Notes: generated from the sequence alone by a model not told the origin. A stretch of DNA of 64,000 nt from Methanomicrobium mobile BP (GCF_000711215.1 NZ_JOMF01000005.1:186001-250000); one strand, 5' to 3'. Positions 1 to 9,036 are shown, numbered from the stretch's first letter. Made by a program: numbers and translations.

Positions 1-1
1 G

Positions 2-367
2 GAGATATACAAGAATAACGGCATCAACGTCCTTACCGACGTCATCGACCACGTCTGCGCCAAGATGGCACTGCGTCTCATCGAGGTTGCCGCGAAGGAA
101 AAGATAGTGCCGCCCAACTCCTCGATAGGCTTTACCGGACGTGCGGCAATCTCCGGCAAGAAGCCTTCGATTATCATGGACGGCATCTCCGAGATGGGTC
201 TCTATGACAAGCCCTATGAGCATGTTGTCTTCGTCGACGACGGTCTTGCCCGCGGTGCGGCGCTTATGGGCAGGTGCATGTGCTCCATGGGCAAGCCCAA
301 TAACCCGATAGGCGGTGTCCGCGGCGGCAAATGCATCATGGCGCGGCGTGTCAAGATTGGAAAATAA
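2..367 (+). CDS. Methanogenesis marker protein 14, C-terminal part (truncated by window edge)
   Basis: The reading frame is open from base 2, so only the last ~121 residues are visible and the start lies outside the window. The C-terminus carries a glycine-rich, hydantoinase/ASKHA-like stretch (VVFVDDGLARGAALMGRCM) and ends with NPIGGVRGGKCIMARRVKI, which I recognise as the end of the methanogen-restricted marker 14 family. The biochemical role of that family is unknown to me; it co-occurs with methyl-coenzyme M reductase. The following gene starts 81 bases downstream on the same strand. Family assignment rests on recall of the C-terminal signature, so confidence is moderate. Confidence 0.7.
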   Translation, partial: EIYKNNGINVLTDVIDHVCAKMALRLIEVAAKEKIVPPNSSIGFTGRAAISGKKPSIIMDGISEMGLYDKPYEHVVFVDDGLARGAALMGRCMCSMGKPNNPIGGVRGGKCIMARRVKIGK

Positions 368-448
368 TCCAATCCCCGTTCTCTTTTCCTGACGGCATCG
401 GATCGAATCATTAATACTCTTTATAATCGATATAAAATATTTAACAGG

Positions 449-727
449 ATGGCAGATATGACCGAAAATCAGACCGATAATGCCGCTCAGAAAAAACCGG
501 CGAAGAAATACGATGTGCTTTTGCCCCCCGGCGTCCCCCGTTCCATCATTATGGATGTCACGGAGAAGTTCGATGTGGAACTTGTCGAGAGACCGCGTGA
601 GATGAAATTCGCGAACATGGACGGCGATATAAGGAATCTGCTCGCATTCCGCACCGATCTTGAGACGGCGCAGAAGGTCGAGAAGTATATCTTCGACGAA
701 CTTAAGAAGTACATCGGCGAGGAATAA
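449..727 (+). CDS. Small conserved-looking protein of unknown function
   Basis: A 92-residue, charged, soluble protein with no signal peptide or membrane segment. The N-terminal ~20 residues are low-complexity (Glu/Gln/Lys rich); the rest (YDVLLPPGVPRSIIMDVTEKF onward) looks like a compact alpha/beta fold. A TATA-like element (ATATAAAATATT, about 430-441) lies upstream. A second ATG at 458 lies about 27 bases from it, so a leaderless mRNA starting there is possible. It lies directly downstream of the methanogenesis marker gene, on the same strand. I do not recognise the family with certainty. Confidence 0.7.
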   Translation: MADMTENQTDNAAQKKPAKKYDVLLPPGVPRSIIMDVTEKFDVELVERPREMKFANMDGDIRNLLAFRTDLETAQKVEKYIFDELKKYIGEE

Positions 728-889
728 CGCGATTAATCCCGCAAAAACGCCGTAAAAATAAAAGATTATTATAATTTTTAACGGCTTAATTTTTAATCCG
801 TATTTTTTGATTTATTTTTTTGCTTTTATTTGTTTAATTGGTTTTATTTTGCTTTTAATGGGTTTATTTTGTAGTTTTGTTTTATTTTT

Positions 890-1171
890 TTATTTTGTCT
901 CGGTTACTTTGATGAGGTGGTATCCGAACTTCGTCTTGACTGGTCCGACAATCTCTCCGACCTTCGCCTTGAAAGCCGCGTCTTCGAACTCCTTGACCAT
1001 CATGCCTTTTCCGAACCAGCCCAGATCGCCGCCTTTCTTGCCCGACGGACATGTTGAGAATTTCTTTGCCACGGTCGCGAAGTCGTCGCCGGCTCTGAGG
1101 TTTCCGAGAACCGCTTTTGCTTCCGCTTCCGTCTTCACAAGAATGTGTGATGCTCTTACTTTTGATGCCAT
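890..1171 (-). CDS. ppiC: Parvulin-type peptidyl-prolyl cis-trans isomerase
   Basis: A 93-residue single-domain parvulin. It shows the family hallmarks in order: [12 protein letters not shown] near residues 7-18, the [21 protein letters not shown] block in the middle and a C-terminal [14 protein letters not shown]. There is no signal peptide, so it is the cytoplasmic PpiC type, catalysing proline isomerisation during folding. Length matches stand-alone bacterial and archaeal parvulins. The gene converges with the preceding small gene; the spacer (about 760-890) is a long T-rich low-complexity tract. It is probably monocistronic. Confidence 0.93.
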   Translation of the reverse strand: MASKVRASHILVKTEAEAKAVLGNLRAGDDFATVAKKFSTCPSGKKGGDLGWFGKGMMVKEFEDAAFKAKVGEIVGPVKTKFGYHLIKVTETK

Positions 1172-1311
1172 ATCTTAATTTTTGTCGGCGTTCTTTAATA
1201 GCGTTTCTTTAATGGTGTTCCCTTAATCGCATTTCTTATGCGTATCTTCAGGCGTTTTTCGGATTATTCTCGATAATTCTTGGATTATTTTAACCCGGAG
1301 ATAACGCCGTT

Positions 1312-1617
1312 TCAGAATATTTCGCAGTCGTCGTCCTCGGGGATTTTGAGGGTTTCCTTTGCTTCCCTCAGGTTCGTGTTCATATCCGTGCCGTTCTTCT
1401 CCGCCTCGCGTTTTCTTGCCTCACGCATGTTCTTCTCGACGTTTTTGATTTTTTCCTGCGTTTCTTCGTCGACGTTTCCGTCCTCGTCGACGATAACCCA
1501 CTCGCCGCGCCTGATTCTGCCTTCGATAATCATCTTATGCGAGAGCGTGCAGTTTCTGTCGTTCATTATCCTGTCGAATTCTTCTTTTGTCAGTTTATTG
1601 TATCTCGGAAGTCCCAT
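1312..1617 (-). CDS. Hypothetical charged protein
   Basis: Starting at the MGLPRYNKL methionine gives about 101 residues; an upstream ATG at 1647 would add ten residues but overlap the preceding gene more. The protein is highly charged, with a predicted helical centre (ETQEKIKNVEKNMREARKREAEK) and an acidic C-terminus (PEDDDCEIF). There is no membrane segment or known catalytic motif. The start overlaps the end of the upstream minus-strand gene by about 23 bases, so the two are probably co-transcribed. Function unknown. Confidence 0.65.
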   Translation of the reverse strand: MGLPRYNKLTKEEFDRIMNDRNCTLSHKMIIEGRIRRGEWVIVDEDGNVDEETQEKIKNVEKNMREARKREAEKNGTDMNTNLREAKETLKIPEDDDCEIF

Positions 1618-1765
1618 AATATGCCCTTTTGCACGTGTATTCTTCAAAATGCACGCTTATCTGTTTTCCATATAATCTAAGCAGTCTTTTAATATATTCT
1701 TTCTTCAGAGGGCTTTTGCGGATACGGATATCTCGGATTATCACGGCGTTTGCGAAATCCATCAT
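1595..1765 (-). CDS. Small basic hypothetical protein
   Basis: About 56 residues from the ATGATG at 1765. A TTG start at 1801 is also in frame, but the tandem ATG codons follow a purine-rich GAGAGACGGG stretch, so I prefer them. The protein is basic and tyrosine-rich (RIRKSPLKKEYIKRLLRLYG). It overlaps the downstream gene by about 23 bases, suggesting translational coupling. The family is not recognised, and its size means it could be spurious; the overlap arrangement and clean start are the main support. Confidence 0.45.
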   Translation of the reverse strand: MMDFANAVIIRDIRIRKSPLKKEYIKRLLRLYGKQISVHFEEYTCKRAYYGTSEIQ

Positions 1766-1834
1766 TATACCCGTCTCTCTTTCTCCGATTGCGAATAACA
1801 AAAACTAATAACCTTCAATTAAAAAAATAACCGC

Positions 1835-2116
1835 ATGGTATGGATAAAATCCCTTGAAGGAAGTTATGTGAATGTCGATAATGTCCTTTCAATCGTATTT
1901 GACAACAAATGCAACTCTTTTGCGGCGGTCGTGGGATACAAGGACGGACGCCTTCAGCATAAAATCTACCAGAACCGCGCCCTCGACAACATCCTCGCCG
2001 GCGCCAGACCGCGAAACGAATTCGAGATAATCGAAGAGATTATCGACTTAATAGAAAAATCCAAAGCCGGAGAAGGTCCCAAGATCCTTGACCTGACGGC
2101 ACTTATAGACAACTGA
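1835..2116 (+). CDS. Hypothetical protein
   Basis: A 93-residue soluble protein with a beta-rich N-terminal half (WIKSLEGSYVNVDNVLSIVF, then AAVVGYKDG) and an amphipathic helix (EFEIIEEIIDLIEKSKA). The N-terminus resembles small proteins that compare an internal residue with a parameter-like beta sheet, but no named family is recognised. It is divergent from the preceding minus-strand pair and convergent with argF. There is no clear Shine-Dalgarno sequence and an A-rich stretch sits just before the ATG, compatible with a leaderless start. Confidence 0.6.
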   Translation: MVWIKSLEGSYVNVDNVLSIVFDNKCNSFAAVVGYKDGRLQHKIYQNRALDNILAGARPRNEFEIIEEIIDLIEKSKAGEGPKILDLTALIDN

Positions 2117-2236
2117 TACCTGCACCTGTACCGGCAAGCGATTGTCTCCCTGCAAAAGCCGGAACCACTTACAGTATAGTATCGGAAAAAATTGATATAT
2201 TGATTAAAATTAATTTCAATATTTTATTTGAGCAAT

Positions 2237-3148
2237 TTATTTCAGCAGTTTTACGAGCAGAGCCTTCTGAGCGTGCAGACGGTTTTCCGCCTGATCCCAG
2301 ATAATGCTGTGCTCTCCTTCCATGACCGCATCGGAGATCTCTTCGCCGCGGTGCGCCGGAAGACAGTGCATGACGACAACGTCTTTGTTTGCATGCGCAA
2401 TCAGTCCGTCATCGACGCAGAATCCCTTGAACGCCTTTAAGCGCTCCTCCTTCTCGTCCTCCTCGCCCATCGAGATCCATGTGTCCGTGTAGATTACATC
2501 CGCACCTTTGACCGCGTCAATCGGATTCTCGAAGTATTTCACCCGAATACCGTGCTTCGCGGCAGTCTTTAAGACCTCCTCATCGGGCTCGTAGCCTTTC
2601 GGCGTCGAGACCGTAATCTCGAATCCCGTGTGTGCGCCGGCAAGAATAAGCGAATTGCAGACGTTGTTTCCGTCGCCGACCCACGCAACGCGGAGCTTTG
2701 AGAGGTCATCGCCGAACCTCTCCTTCATTGCCAGAACATCGGCAAGAATCTGACAGGGGTGTTCCTTATCGGAAAGACCGTTGATAACCGGAATCGAGGC
2801 ATACTTAGCAATCTCCTCGATTGTCGAGTGAAGATAGGAACGAATCATTATCGCCGAAAGATAACGCGAAAGAACACGTGCCGTATCGCGAATCTCCTCG
2901 CCGCGTCCGAGCTGCATCTCGTTCGGATTCAGGAAAATCGCGTGACCGCCGAGCTCGTACATGCCGACATCGAACGAGATCCTTGTCCTCGTCGAAGACT
3001 TCTCGAAGATCATGCCGAGTGTCTTCTTCGGCAGAATATCCTCGAGGACACCTGCGGCGCGTTTCCTCTTCAGTTCCGCCGCAAGAGAAATGACCTCGTC
3101 AAACTCCTCTTTCGTAAGATCGAGGATGGATAAAACGTTTTTGACCAT
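2237..3148 (-). CDS. argF: Ornithine carbamoyltransferase
   Basis: A 303-residue enzyme making citrulline from ornithine and carbamoyl phosphate in arginine synthesis. Visible motifs are the carbamoyl-phosphate site SSTRTR at residues 51-56, HPCQILADVLAMKERFG in the middle domain, DTWISMGEE, and HCLPAHRGEE near residue 262, which together separate it from aspartate carbamoyltransferase. The length is typical. Its ATG overlaps the stop codon of purD by one base (TAATG), so it is translated by coupling as the second gene of a purD-argF unit. Confidence 0.97.
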   Translation of the reverse strand: MVKNVLSILDLTKEEFDEVISLAAELKRKRAAGVLEDILPKKTLGMIFEKSSTRTRISFDVGMYELGGHAIFLNPNEMQLGRGEEIRDTARVLSRYLSAIMIRSYLHSTIEEIAKYASIPVINGLSDKEHPCQILADVLAMKERFGDDLSKLRVAWVGDGNNVCNSLILAGAHTGFEITVSTPKGYEPDEEVLKTAAKHGIRVKYFENPIDAVKGADVIYTDTWISMGEEDEKEERLKAFKGFCVDDGLIAHANKDVVVMHCLPAHRGEEISDAVMEGEHSIIWDQAENRLHAQKALLVKLLK

Positions 3149-4443
3149 TACTGCCTTATCTCCTTCATATGTGCAATGCGCTTATTGAGAACCTCAACCG
3201 TTCCGATATCTTTTCTGTGCCGAATCTTGCCCGAAACGGACTGACACGCCTTCTCCGCAATCTTCTCGGCATCCTCGAGAGTATCCGCCATGCCGACAAA
3301 AGCCAGCGTCCTTGAGGTCTGAGTCTTGAGTTTTCCGCCTTCTTCGACGACGTTGGCGTAGTAAAGGACGGCATCCCCGATATCGCCGATTTCGATATCG
3401 CAGTTGGGCTGCGGCGAATCGGGGTAACCTTCGGGGACGATATACTTGCAGACCGTAGCCTTATGGGTGAATTCCACATCGGCATCCGAGAGTGTTCCCG
3501 ACGCAATCTTCTCGACAATATTGCAGAAATCGGATGAAAGCAGGGTAAGAAGGTTCATCGCCTCCGGATCGCCGAACCTTGCGTTGAACTCGATGACCTT
3601 AGGACCGTCCTTCGTAATCATGAACTGACCGTAGAGCATCCCCTTATAGACATTGCCCATCTTCTTCATCGACGCAACCACGTCTTTCATTATCGCAATC
3701 GCATCTTTGTAGTCGTCGGCTTTAACAAACGGCAGTTTGTGGTCGGCAAGAGTATATGACCCCATACCGCCGGTGTTGGGTCCGACATCGCCTTCGAAGG
3801 CACGCTTGTGGTCCTGAACGAGCGGCATGGGCACGAGGTGTTCGCCGTCGACGAAAGCCATCAGAGTAAACTCTTCGCCGAGAAGTCTCTCTTCCAAAAC
3901 GACCTCGCCGCCGATCTCGTGAATGTATTTTATTGCGCCTTCCTTATCGAAATGCTCGCCCATGATGGCAACGCCCTTGCCGCCGGTAAGCCCGATCGGC
4001 TTAATTGCAAGGTCCCCGCCGTAGTTTCTTATAAACTCCTCGGCTTTGACGGGATCGTGAAAAATATTGTACTTCGGACATCCCGCAATATCGTATTCCC
4101 TCATCAGATTGCGGCAGAACGCTTTATCGGTCTCTATCTGCGCGGCAAGACGTTTCGGACCGACGCAGCTGATTCCTTTCTCCTCGAGGCAGTCGGCAAG
4201 ACCTGCCGCAAGAGGTGCTTCGGGACCGATAACCGCATATTTGATATTCATCTTAACGGCATATTCCGCGACCTTATCGACTTCGGTCTCTTTACAGAGC
4301 AGGAAATCCTTGCAGAGACCTGCTATGCCCGGATTTTTCTTTGCCATTACCGCGTATAATTCGCAGGCATCATTTCTTGCAAGAGCTTTTGCGATTGCAT
4401 GTTCTCTGCCGCCTCCGCCTACAACCAAAACTTTCATCGACAT
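3148..4443 (-). CDS. purD: Phosphoribosylamine-glycine ligase (GAR synthetase)
   Basis: A 431-residue ATP-grasp ligase of purine synthesis, joining glycine to phosphoribosylamine. It has the N-terminal [15 protein letters not shown] loop, [12 protein letters not shown], the ATP-grasp core with [13 protein letters not shown] and the metal-binding [15 protein letters not shown] block. The start at 4443 is preceded by GCGGTGA at suitable spacing; a second ATG two codons on is an alternative. It is followed directly by argF with a one-base overlap. Length is normal for a monofunctional archaeal PurD. Confidence 0.97.
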   Translation of the reverse strand: MSMKVLVVGGGGREHAIAKALARNDACELYAVMAKKNPGIAGLCKDFLLCKETEVDKVAEYAVKMNIKYAVIGPEAPLAAGLADCLEEKGISCVGPKRLAAQIETDKAFCRNLMREYDIAGCPKYNIFHDPVKAEEFIRNYGGDLAIKPIGLTGGKGVAIMGEHFDKEGAIKYIHEIGGEVVLEERLLGEEFTLMAFVDGEHLVPMPLVQDHKRAFEGDVGPNTGGMGSYTLADHKLPFVKADDYKDAIAIMKDVVASMKKMGNVYKGMLYGQFMITKDGPKVIEFNARFGDPEAMNLLTLLSSDFCNIVEKIASGTLSDADVEFTHKATVCKYIVPEGYPDSPQPNCDIEIGDIGDAVLYYANVVEEGGKLKTQTSRTLAFVGMADTLEDAEKIAEKACQSVSGKIRHRKDIGTVEVLNKRIAHMKEIRQ

Positions 4444-4500
4444 ATATATTCACCGCAATAGACGAAAAGTATTGTCAGTATCCTCTCACTTTGCACTCAC

Positions 4501-5022
4501 TTACTTTCGGTTCATTATCTCGGACGCACGGACAAGCGAATTGAGTTCGACTCCCATTCCTTTGAGTTTTTCCGCTCCGCCCTGTTCTCTGTCGACAACG
4601 GTCACGACTTTGCCTATGATTGCGCCGCCGTTTTTGAGCGCTTCTATTCCGTAAACGACACTGCCGCCCGAGGTGACTACGTCCTCGACAAGAAGGACCT
4701 TCTTGTCCTTAATGTCGCCGACAATCTTCCCGGCAAGTCCGTGATCCTTCTCCTCCTTTCTGATAATGCAGTAGGGCTTGTTTGCCGCAAGCGAGACCGC
4801 GACCGCAATCGGCACGGCGCCGACGGCGACACCCGCGACGACCTCGAATTCGCTGCCGTATTTGTCCGCGATTGCCTTTCCTATTTCTCTGAGGAGCATC
4901 GGGTTTGTCGATGCCGTCTTGATATCTATATAGTATGTGCTCTTGGCGCCGGAGGCAAGCGTGAACTCGCCGAACTTGATGGCGTTGTATTTAATCAGTA
5001 TTTCCGCAATTTCGTTTACCAT
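4501..5022 (-). CDS. pyrE: Orotate phosphoribosyltransferase
   Basis: A 173-residue type I phosphoribosyltransferase that makes OMP from orotate and PRPP in pyrimidine synthesis. The PRPP-binding motif VLLVEDVVTSGGSV sits near residues 108-121, and the N-terminal TLASGAKSTYYIDIKTA block is characteristic of PyrE. Its start overlaps the carS stop by 7 bases, placing it second in a carS-pyrE unit. Length is typical for archaeal PyrE without a fused OMP decarboxylase domain. Confidence 0.96.
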   Translation of the reverse strand: MVNEIAEILIKYNAIKFGEFTLASGAKSTYYIDIKTASTNPMLLREIGKAIADKYGSEFEVVAGVAVGAVPIAVAVSLAANKPYCIIRKEEKDHGLAGKIVGDIKDKKVLLVEDVVTSGGSVVYGIEALKNGGAIIGKVVTVVDREQGGAEKLKGMGVELNSLVRASEIMNRK

Positions 5023-5555
5023 GGTACCTTTTTAACTCCGATGATGTAGCCTATTATGTTTGCGCCCCTGTGCAGAAGCGGGGTGATAATCAGTATCCAT
5101 ATGAAGACAAGCCAGGTTATATTGGTTATTGTCCATTCATAGTCGAAGATGAGGACAAGGAGCAGTGATCCTGCGACAAGGTCGTACTGGTCGGCGATAA
5201 GCCATTCCTCGCCGCTCTCCTTGTTCAGTCTTCTCTTGAAGAAACTCTTTACGAGGTCGCCCAGTAAAGCGCCGAATGCCAGCAGGACTACCGAAAGATA
5301 TGTATGAATAGCGAATCCGAAGTAGTCGCCGATGAATATCAGTAAAATACCGAAGATTATTCCGGATAAGACGCCGCCGAAGAAGCCTCTCCATGTCTTG
5401 CCGGAGCCGAATATTCTTCTTCCGTCTCCGAAGTTCTTTCCGAAGTCCATGGGCGTGCCGCCGCCGAAGACAGCCGCGGCGGAATTGGGCACGTATGCGG
5501 GGATCATTATCCAGAATGCCACAAAAAGCGAGGTCAGTATTTCAGTAATATCCAT
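5016..5555 (-). CDS. carS: CDP-archaeol synthase (CDP-2,3-bis-(O-geranylgeranyl)-sn-glycerol synthase)
   Basis: A 179-residue integral membrane cytidylyltransferase that activates the archaeal diether with CTP before head-group attachment. It shows about five hydrophobic segments, the GGGTPMDFGKNFGDGRRIFG loop with GSGKTWRGFFGG, and the conserved LLGDLVKSFFKRRLNKESG segment with ADQYDLVAG. These match the archaeal CarS/DUF46 family and its usual length. It is the first gene of a unit with pyrE. With Tes nearby at 6 kb, this stretch contributes two steps of archaeal membrane lipid formation. Confidence 0.93.
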   Translation of the reverse strand: MDITEILTSLFVAFWIMIPAYVPNSAAAVFGGGTPMDFGKNFGDGRRIFGSGKTWRGFFGGVLSGIIFGILLIFIGDYFGFAIHTYLSVVLLAFGALLGDLVKSFFKRRLNKESGEEWLIADQYDLVAGSLLLVLIFDYEWTITNITWLVFIWILIITPLLHRGANIIGYIIGVKKVPW

Positions 5556-6042
5556 ATCGAAAAGCCGCCAATATAACTAATGTTTGCAAATTAATGAATA
5601 TATAATGATGCCTGCAACCATAAACCGAAAATATTAAGCCGGCAGTTCCGACAGTATCGAAAATACCGACACTACCGGCAATACCTGCAATATCTTTCCC
5701 GTATCCCGCAAAACAGTTATGATGCTTGTGTATTGGATGGCGACCGAAATTGTCGTATATAGTCGTGTACAGTCGTGTATAATATCGAATTTTTCTCGGG
5801 AATTTAATATTACATAATATATATTTATTTTTGAATAATTATATATTCAACCTTGACCATATACACAATTATTCGACACGGATTGTCGGATAATGATGCG
5901 GAAAAAACCACAAATAATTGCGTGAATGCCTGACTTACGGCATTCTGACGGTCTGATGAATTGCGGGGGCATTCAAAGAAAAGCCGAACAAGACTATAAA
6001 ACATTAATAGTGATCAAAAATAAAATTATAAGATATTCAGAC
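5556..6042 (+). promoter_or_regulatory. Divergent promoter region of carS and tes with three 10-bp direct repeats
   Basis: A 487-base AT-rich spacer between divergent lipid genes. It holds three adjacent decamers (TGTCGTATAT, AGTCGTGTAC, AGTCGTGTAT) at 5751-5780, one helical turn apart. About 50 bases further on is a very AT-rich block (5805-5850) containing a TGAATA-N6-TATTCA inverted repeat, the likely TATA region. No convincing small gene is seen. The repeats look like binding sites on one face of the helix, but their factor is unknown. Confidence 0.45.
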
Positions 6043-7563
6043 ATGAGTGCAACAAAGGTATTGAAAACAACAAAAGGTCTTTGTCCAAAATGCGGCGCGG
6101 TACTCCCAGCCGAGATCATTGAGGAAGATAACCAGATATGGATTGTCAGAACATGCCCCGAGCATGGCGTTCAAAAGAGTCTCTATTGGTCTGACGCGGA
6201 GATGTACAAGCAGTTCGATGCTTACGACACCGTAGGAAAAGGCGTGTTAAATCCGCAGGTTCATGTCTCCGAGGACAAATGCCCGCATGCCTGCGGACTG
6301 TGCAATAACCATCAATCCGGCACTCTACTTGCAAATATAGACCTTACCAACCGCTGCAATCTCAACTGCGAGTTCTGCTTCGCAAATGCGCGAGCATGCG
6401 GATATATCTATGAGCCCACATATGACGAGATCATAGAAATCCTGAAGATGCTGCGGTCGCAGAAGCCCTGCGCCGTTCCCGCGGTTCAGTTCTCCGGCGG
6501 TGAGCCTACGATGAGGGACGACCTTGTAAAGATCGTTCAGGCGGCTCACGATCTCGGATTCAAACAGATTCAGCTGGCAACGAACGGTATCAAACTTTCC
6601 CGCGACAAGCAGCTCGTGGCTGACCTGAAGAATGCCCGCCTTTCGACGATATACCTGCACTTCGACGGCGTTACCAAGGACACGAATCCGCTCATAAACA
6701 TAAGCCGCAGGGTAATCGATAACTGCCGCGAGGTCAAACAGGGTGTTGTCCTCGTTCCGACAATCATCAACGGCAAGAACGACCACCAGATCGGCGACAT
6801 TATCAGATTCGCAAAGGAAAACGTCGATGTCGTGAGAGGAATCAATTTCCAGCCCGTTGCATTTACCGGTGCGGCATCCGAGGACGACGTGGCAAAGGAG
6901 CGTGTCACCATCCCCGACCTCACGAAGAGGATTGAGGAGCAGACCGGCGGCGTTCTCCTTCAGAAGTATTTCTACCCCGTGCCCTGCGTCCTTCCTATAT
7001 CGCATCTCGTCGAGGCATATACCGGAAAGCCGCAGATTGAGTTCACGAGCCACCAGCACTGCGGTGCGGCAACCTATGTCTTCATCAACGAAGACGGCAC
7101 GATGACGCCCGTAAACAAGATGATAGATGTCGACAAGTTCTTCGAGGTCGTCAACCATATGGCAAACAAGCTCGACGACACCAATGCCGATAAGAAAATA
7201 CTGAACAAGTATGTTGCACTTGTCGAGGGTCTGAAGGGTTTCCGCAAATCGCTTAAGGGCGCAAGCGACGACACATATTCGTCGAAGTTCTGGAAGATGC
7301 TCTATCAGGCTCTTGTCAAGCAGGATTTCCAGGCACTGAAGGAGTTCCACTGGAATGCACTTTTCATAGGAACCATGCATTTCATGGATAACTACAACTA
7401 CGACGTGAGTCGTGTCAAACGCTGTTGCATTCACTATGCAACACCCGATTTGAAGCTGATTCCGTTCTGTACATACAATTCGGGACATGTCTTCCGCGAG
7501 GAAGTCTGGAAGAAACATGCAAAACCCATGGAAAAACAGGACGAACTTGCGGAACTGGACTGA
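6043..7563 (+). CDS. tes: Tetraether lipid synthase (radical SAM, GDGT macrocyclic archaeol synthase)
   Basis: A 506-residue radical SAM enzyme of the Tes/MJ0619 family, which joins the phytanyl ends of archaeol lipids to make membrane-spanning tetraethers (an earlier proposal linked the family to methanopterin methylation). From the ATG at 6043 the order is an N-terminal zinc-ribbon-like region (Cys14, Cys17, Cys38), a further Cys80/84/87 cluster, and the radical SAM CxxxCxxC at Cys105, Cys109 and Cys112 (NRCNLNCEFCF), followed by SGGEPTMRDDL. The frame extends upstream to 5926, but those 39 residues have no family character. The stop codon starts an 11-bp tandem array. Confidence 0.9.
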   Translation: MSATKVLKTTKGLCPKCGAVLPAEIIEEDNQIWIVRTCPEHGVQKSLYWSDAEMYKQFDAYDTVGKGVLNPQVHVSEDKCPHACGLCNNHQSGTLLANIDLTNRCNLNCEFCFANARACGYIYEPTYDEIIEILKMLRSQKPCAVPAVQFSGGEPTMRDDLVKIVQAAHDLGFKQIQLATNGIKLSRDKQLVADLKNARLSTIYLHFDGVTKDTNPLINISRRVIDNCREVKQGVVLVPTIINGKNDHQIGDIIRFAKENVDVVRGINFQPVAFTGAASEDDVAKERVTIPDLTKRIEEQTGGVLLQKYFYPVPCVLPISHLVEAYTGKPQIEFTSHQHCGAATYVFINEDGTMTPVNKMIDVDKFFEVVNHMANKLDDTNADKKILNKYVALVEGLKGFRKSLKGASDDTYSSKFWKMLYQALVKQDFQALKEFHWNALFIGTMHFMDNYNYDVSRVKRCCIHYATPDLKLIPFCTYNSGHVFREEVWKKHAKPMEKQDELAELD

Positions 7564-7634
7564 TTAAAGACTGATTAAAGACTGATTAAAGACTGATTAA
7601 AGACTGATTAAAGACTGATTAAAGACTGATTAAA
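7558..7634 (+). repeat. 11-bp tandem repeat, 7 copies, beginning at the tes last codon and stop
   Basis: Seven perfect copies of GACTGATTAAA, starting at 7558, 7569, 7580, 7591, 7602, 7613 and 7624. The first unit is the last sense codon of tes (GAC, Asp) plus its TGA stop plus TTAAA. Because 11 is not a multiple of 3, and each unit holds both TGA and TAA, readthrough would meet a stop within a few codons. Confidence 0.98.
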
Positions 7635-7790
7635 TCAGACAGTAATCTTAATTTTCTTTTTTTTATTTTCGCATCCGTTTCGTTTCGGATTGCAGACTGA
7701 CGTAATGCGTTTACCGCGATTGAATCGCAATAATGATATTTTCTGACGATGTTTAGTTAATTACGAAATTATCCAGAGATTTTTGGATTT

Positions 7791-8597
7791 GTGAGAACCA
7801 TGATTCTGATTGTAAAAAAACCGACCGACACTCCCGATGACAATTCCACGGGAATGGTTGCGGATGCGCTGACGAAAAAAGGCGTTAAATTCTCCTATCT
7901 TGACCTTGCGGAGATAGATCCCTTCTCAAATGAGATTGAGGGCAACCTCATCTGGGTCTGCGGAATAAAACAGGATGCCGTGCAGTTCGAGGTCATAAGT
8001 GCCCTCAATCTCAACAACCGCGTCGTAAACTCGCCCGATGCGATTGCCGCCTGCGCAAGCAAAGCCCAGACCACGGCAAGACTCCTTAAAAACGGCGTTA
8101 AGACGCCGGATACGATATTCACGGGTTCAAGGAAGTGCGTCGAGAAATTCCTCGAGAAGCACGGCACCGTTGTTTATAAACCCGTCTACGGCTTCGACGG
8201 CAACGGCATTTATCCGTTCAAATCCATGAGCGAGCTGAAAGAGGATTCGCCGTATTACATACAGGAATACGTCAAAAACAACTGCGATTACCGCGTGTTT
8301 GTCGTCGGCGGCGTTGCGGTCGGCGCAATCAGAAGGACTTCGGACTCCTTTGCCCACAATATCCATCAGGGCGGATTCGGCGAGGCACTTGAGGTCATCC
8401 CCGAAGAGATCTGCGATATCGCCTCGCGTGCGGCAAAGGCAATCGGCATCGACTACTGCGGCGTCGACCTGCTGCCGCTCGAGGACGGCGGTTACACGGT
8501 TCTGGAGGTAAACGGCACTCCGAACTGGCATTGCATGACGGCACCGATACCCTCGATACTTGCGGATTACCTCATCGAGACCGAAAAGCACATGTGA
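7791..8597 (+). CDS. mptN: RimK-type ATP-grasp ligase, probable tetrahydromethanopterin:glutamate ligase (MptN-like)
   Basis: A 268-residue ATP-grasp ligase of the RimK family. Features are the central region with VVYKPVYGFDGNGIYPF (nucleotide-binding beta hairpin), YYIQEYVKNNCDYRVFVVGG, and the metal site GVDLLPLEDGGYTVLEVNGTPNW. In methanogens this branch includes MptN, which adds glutamate to tetrahydromethanopterin to give sarcinapterin, and CofF, which does the same for coenzyme F420; the size and sequence suit MptN, but CofF or another RimK-like role is not excluded. The GTG at 7791 and ATG at 7800 are both plausible starts. Confidence 0.75.
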   Translation: MRTMILIVKKPTDTPDDNSTGMVADALTKKGVKFSYLDLAEIDPFSNEIEGNLIWVCGIKQDAVQFEVISALNLNNRVVNSPDAIAACASKAQTTARLLKNGVKTPDTIFTGSRKCVEKFLEKHGTVVYKPVYGFDGNGIYPFKSMSELKEDSPYYIQEYVKNNCDYRVFVVGGVAVGAIRRTSDSFAHNIHQGGFGEALEVIPEEICDIASRAAKAIGIDYCGVDLLPLEDGGYTVLEVNGTPNWHCMTAPIPSILADYLIETEKHM

Positions 8598-8730
8598 ATG
8601 CCGGAATGCGGGCAGCGAAATAACGGAAAACGAACGTTAAAAAGCAATTATAGACTGCAAAAAACAATTAAAAACCATAAAAACAATCAATCAACAATCC
8701 AATATCAAAATTTTGAAAAAAATAGAAAAA

Positions 8731-9036
8731 TTATCTGAACCTGACATTCTCGGGTTCTTCTTCATCAATTTCTTTCTCGGTCTTGAGTGCAAGTTCATGC
8801 ATTCTCTCCGCAATTCTCTTGGAAGCGGAAGGCTCGATGTCCTTCATTGCATTTGCTATCTCCTGACCCAAAACGAATATGGCATGTTTATGCTCCATCT
8901 TGCTCTTGTGAACCTGAGTCGGCTTTACCTTCAGGGATTCGTACTCCGAGAACGATGCGGACGGATTCTCCTTCTCAAAGTTCTCTTTGATGGTATACAT
9001 GAACTGATGAAGTGCTACTAATTCCTCTTTATGCAT
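8731..9036 (-). CDS. UPF0058 family protein
   Basis: A 101-residue, helical, acidic protein beginning MHKEELVALHQFMYTIKENFE, which is the characteristic N-terminus of the archaeal UPF0058 family; the middle (HKHAIFVLGQEIANAM) also fits. No catalytic residues are known to me and the role is unresolved. It is followed 63 bases on by the far end of dnaG, in the same orientation. The spacer on its 3' side (8600-8730) is A-rich with degenerate AAAAACAATTA repeats between convergent genes. Confidence 0.85.
   Translation of the reverse strand: MHKEELVALHQFMYTIKENFEKENPSASFSEYESLKVKPTQVHKSKMEHKHAIFVLGQEIANAMKDIEPSASKRIAERMHELALKTEKEIDEEEPENVRFR

Noticed and set aside
5926-6042. Upstream extension of tes to an ATG at 5926
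   Set aside because: The 39 extra residues have no family character and lie in AT-rich promoter-like DNA; the ATG at 6043 gives a typical N-terminus with the zinc-ribbon cysteines.
6325-7518. Long antisense open frame (397 codons) across tes
   Set aside because: It is the complement of a conserved enzyme gene; the open antisense frame follows from codon bias, and the translation shows no domain.
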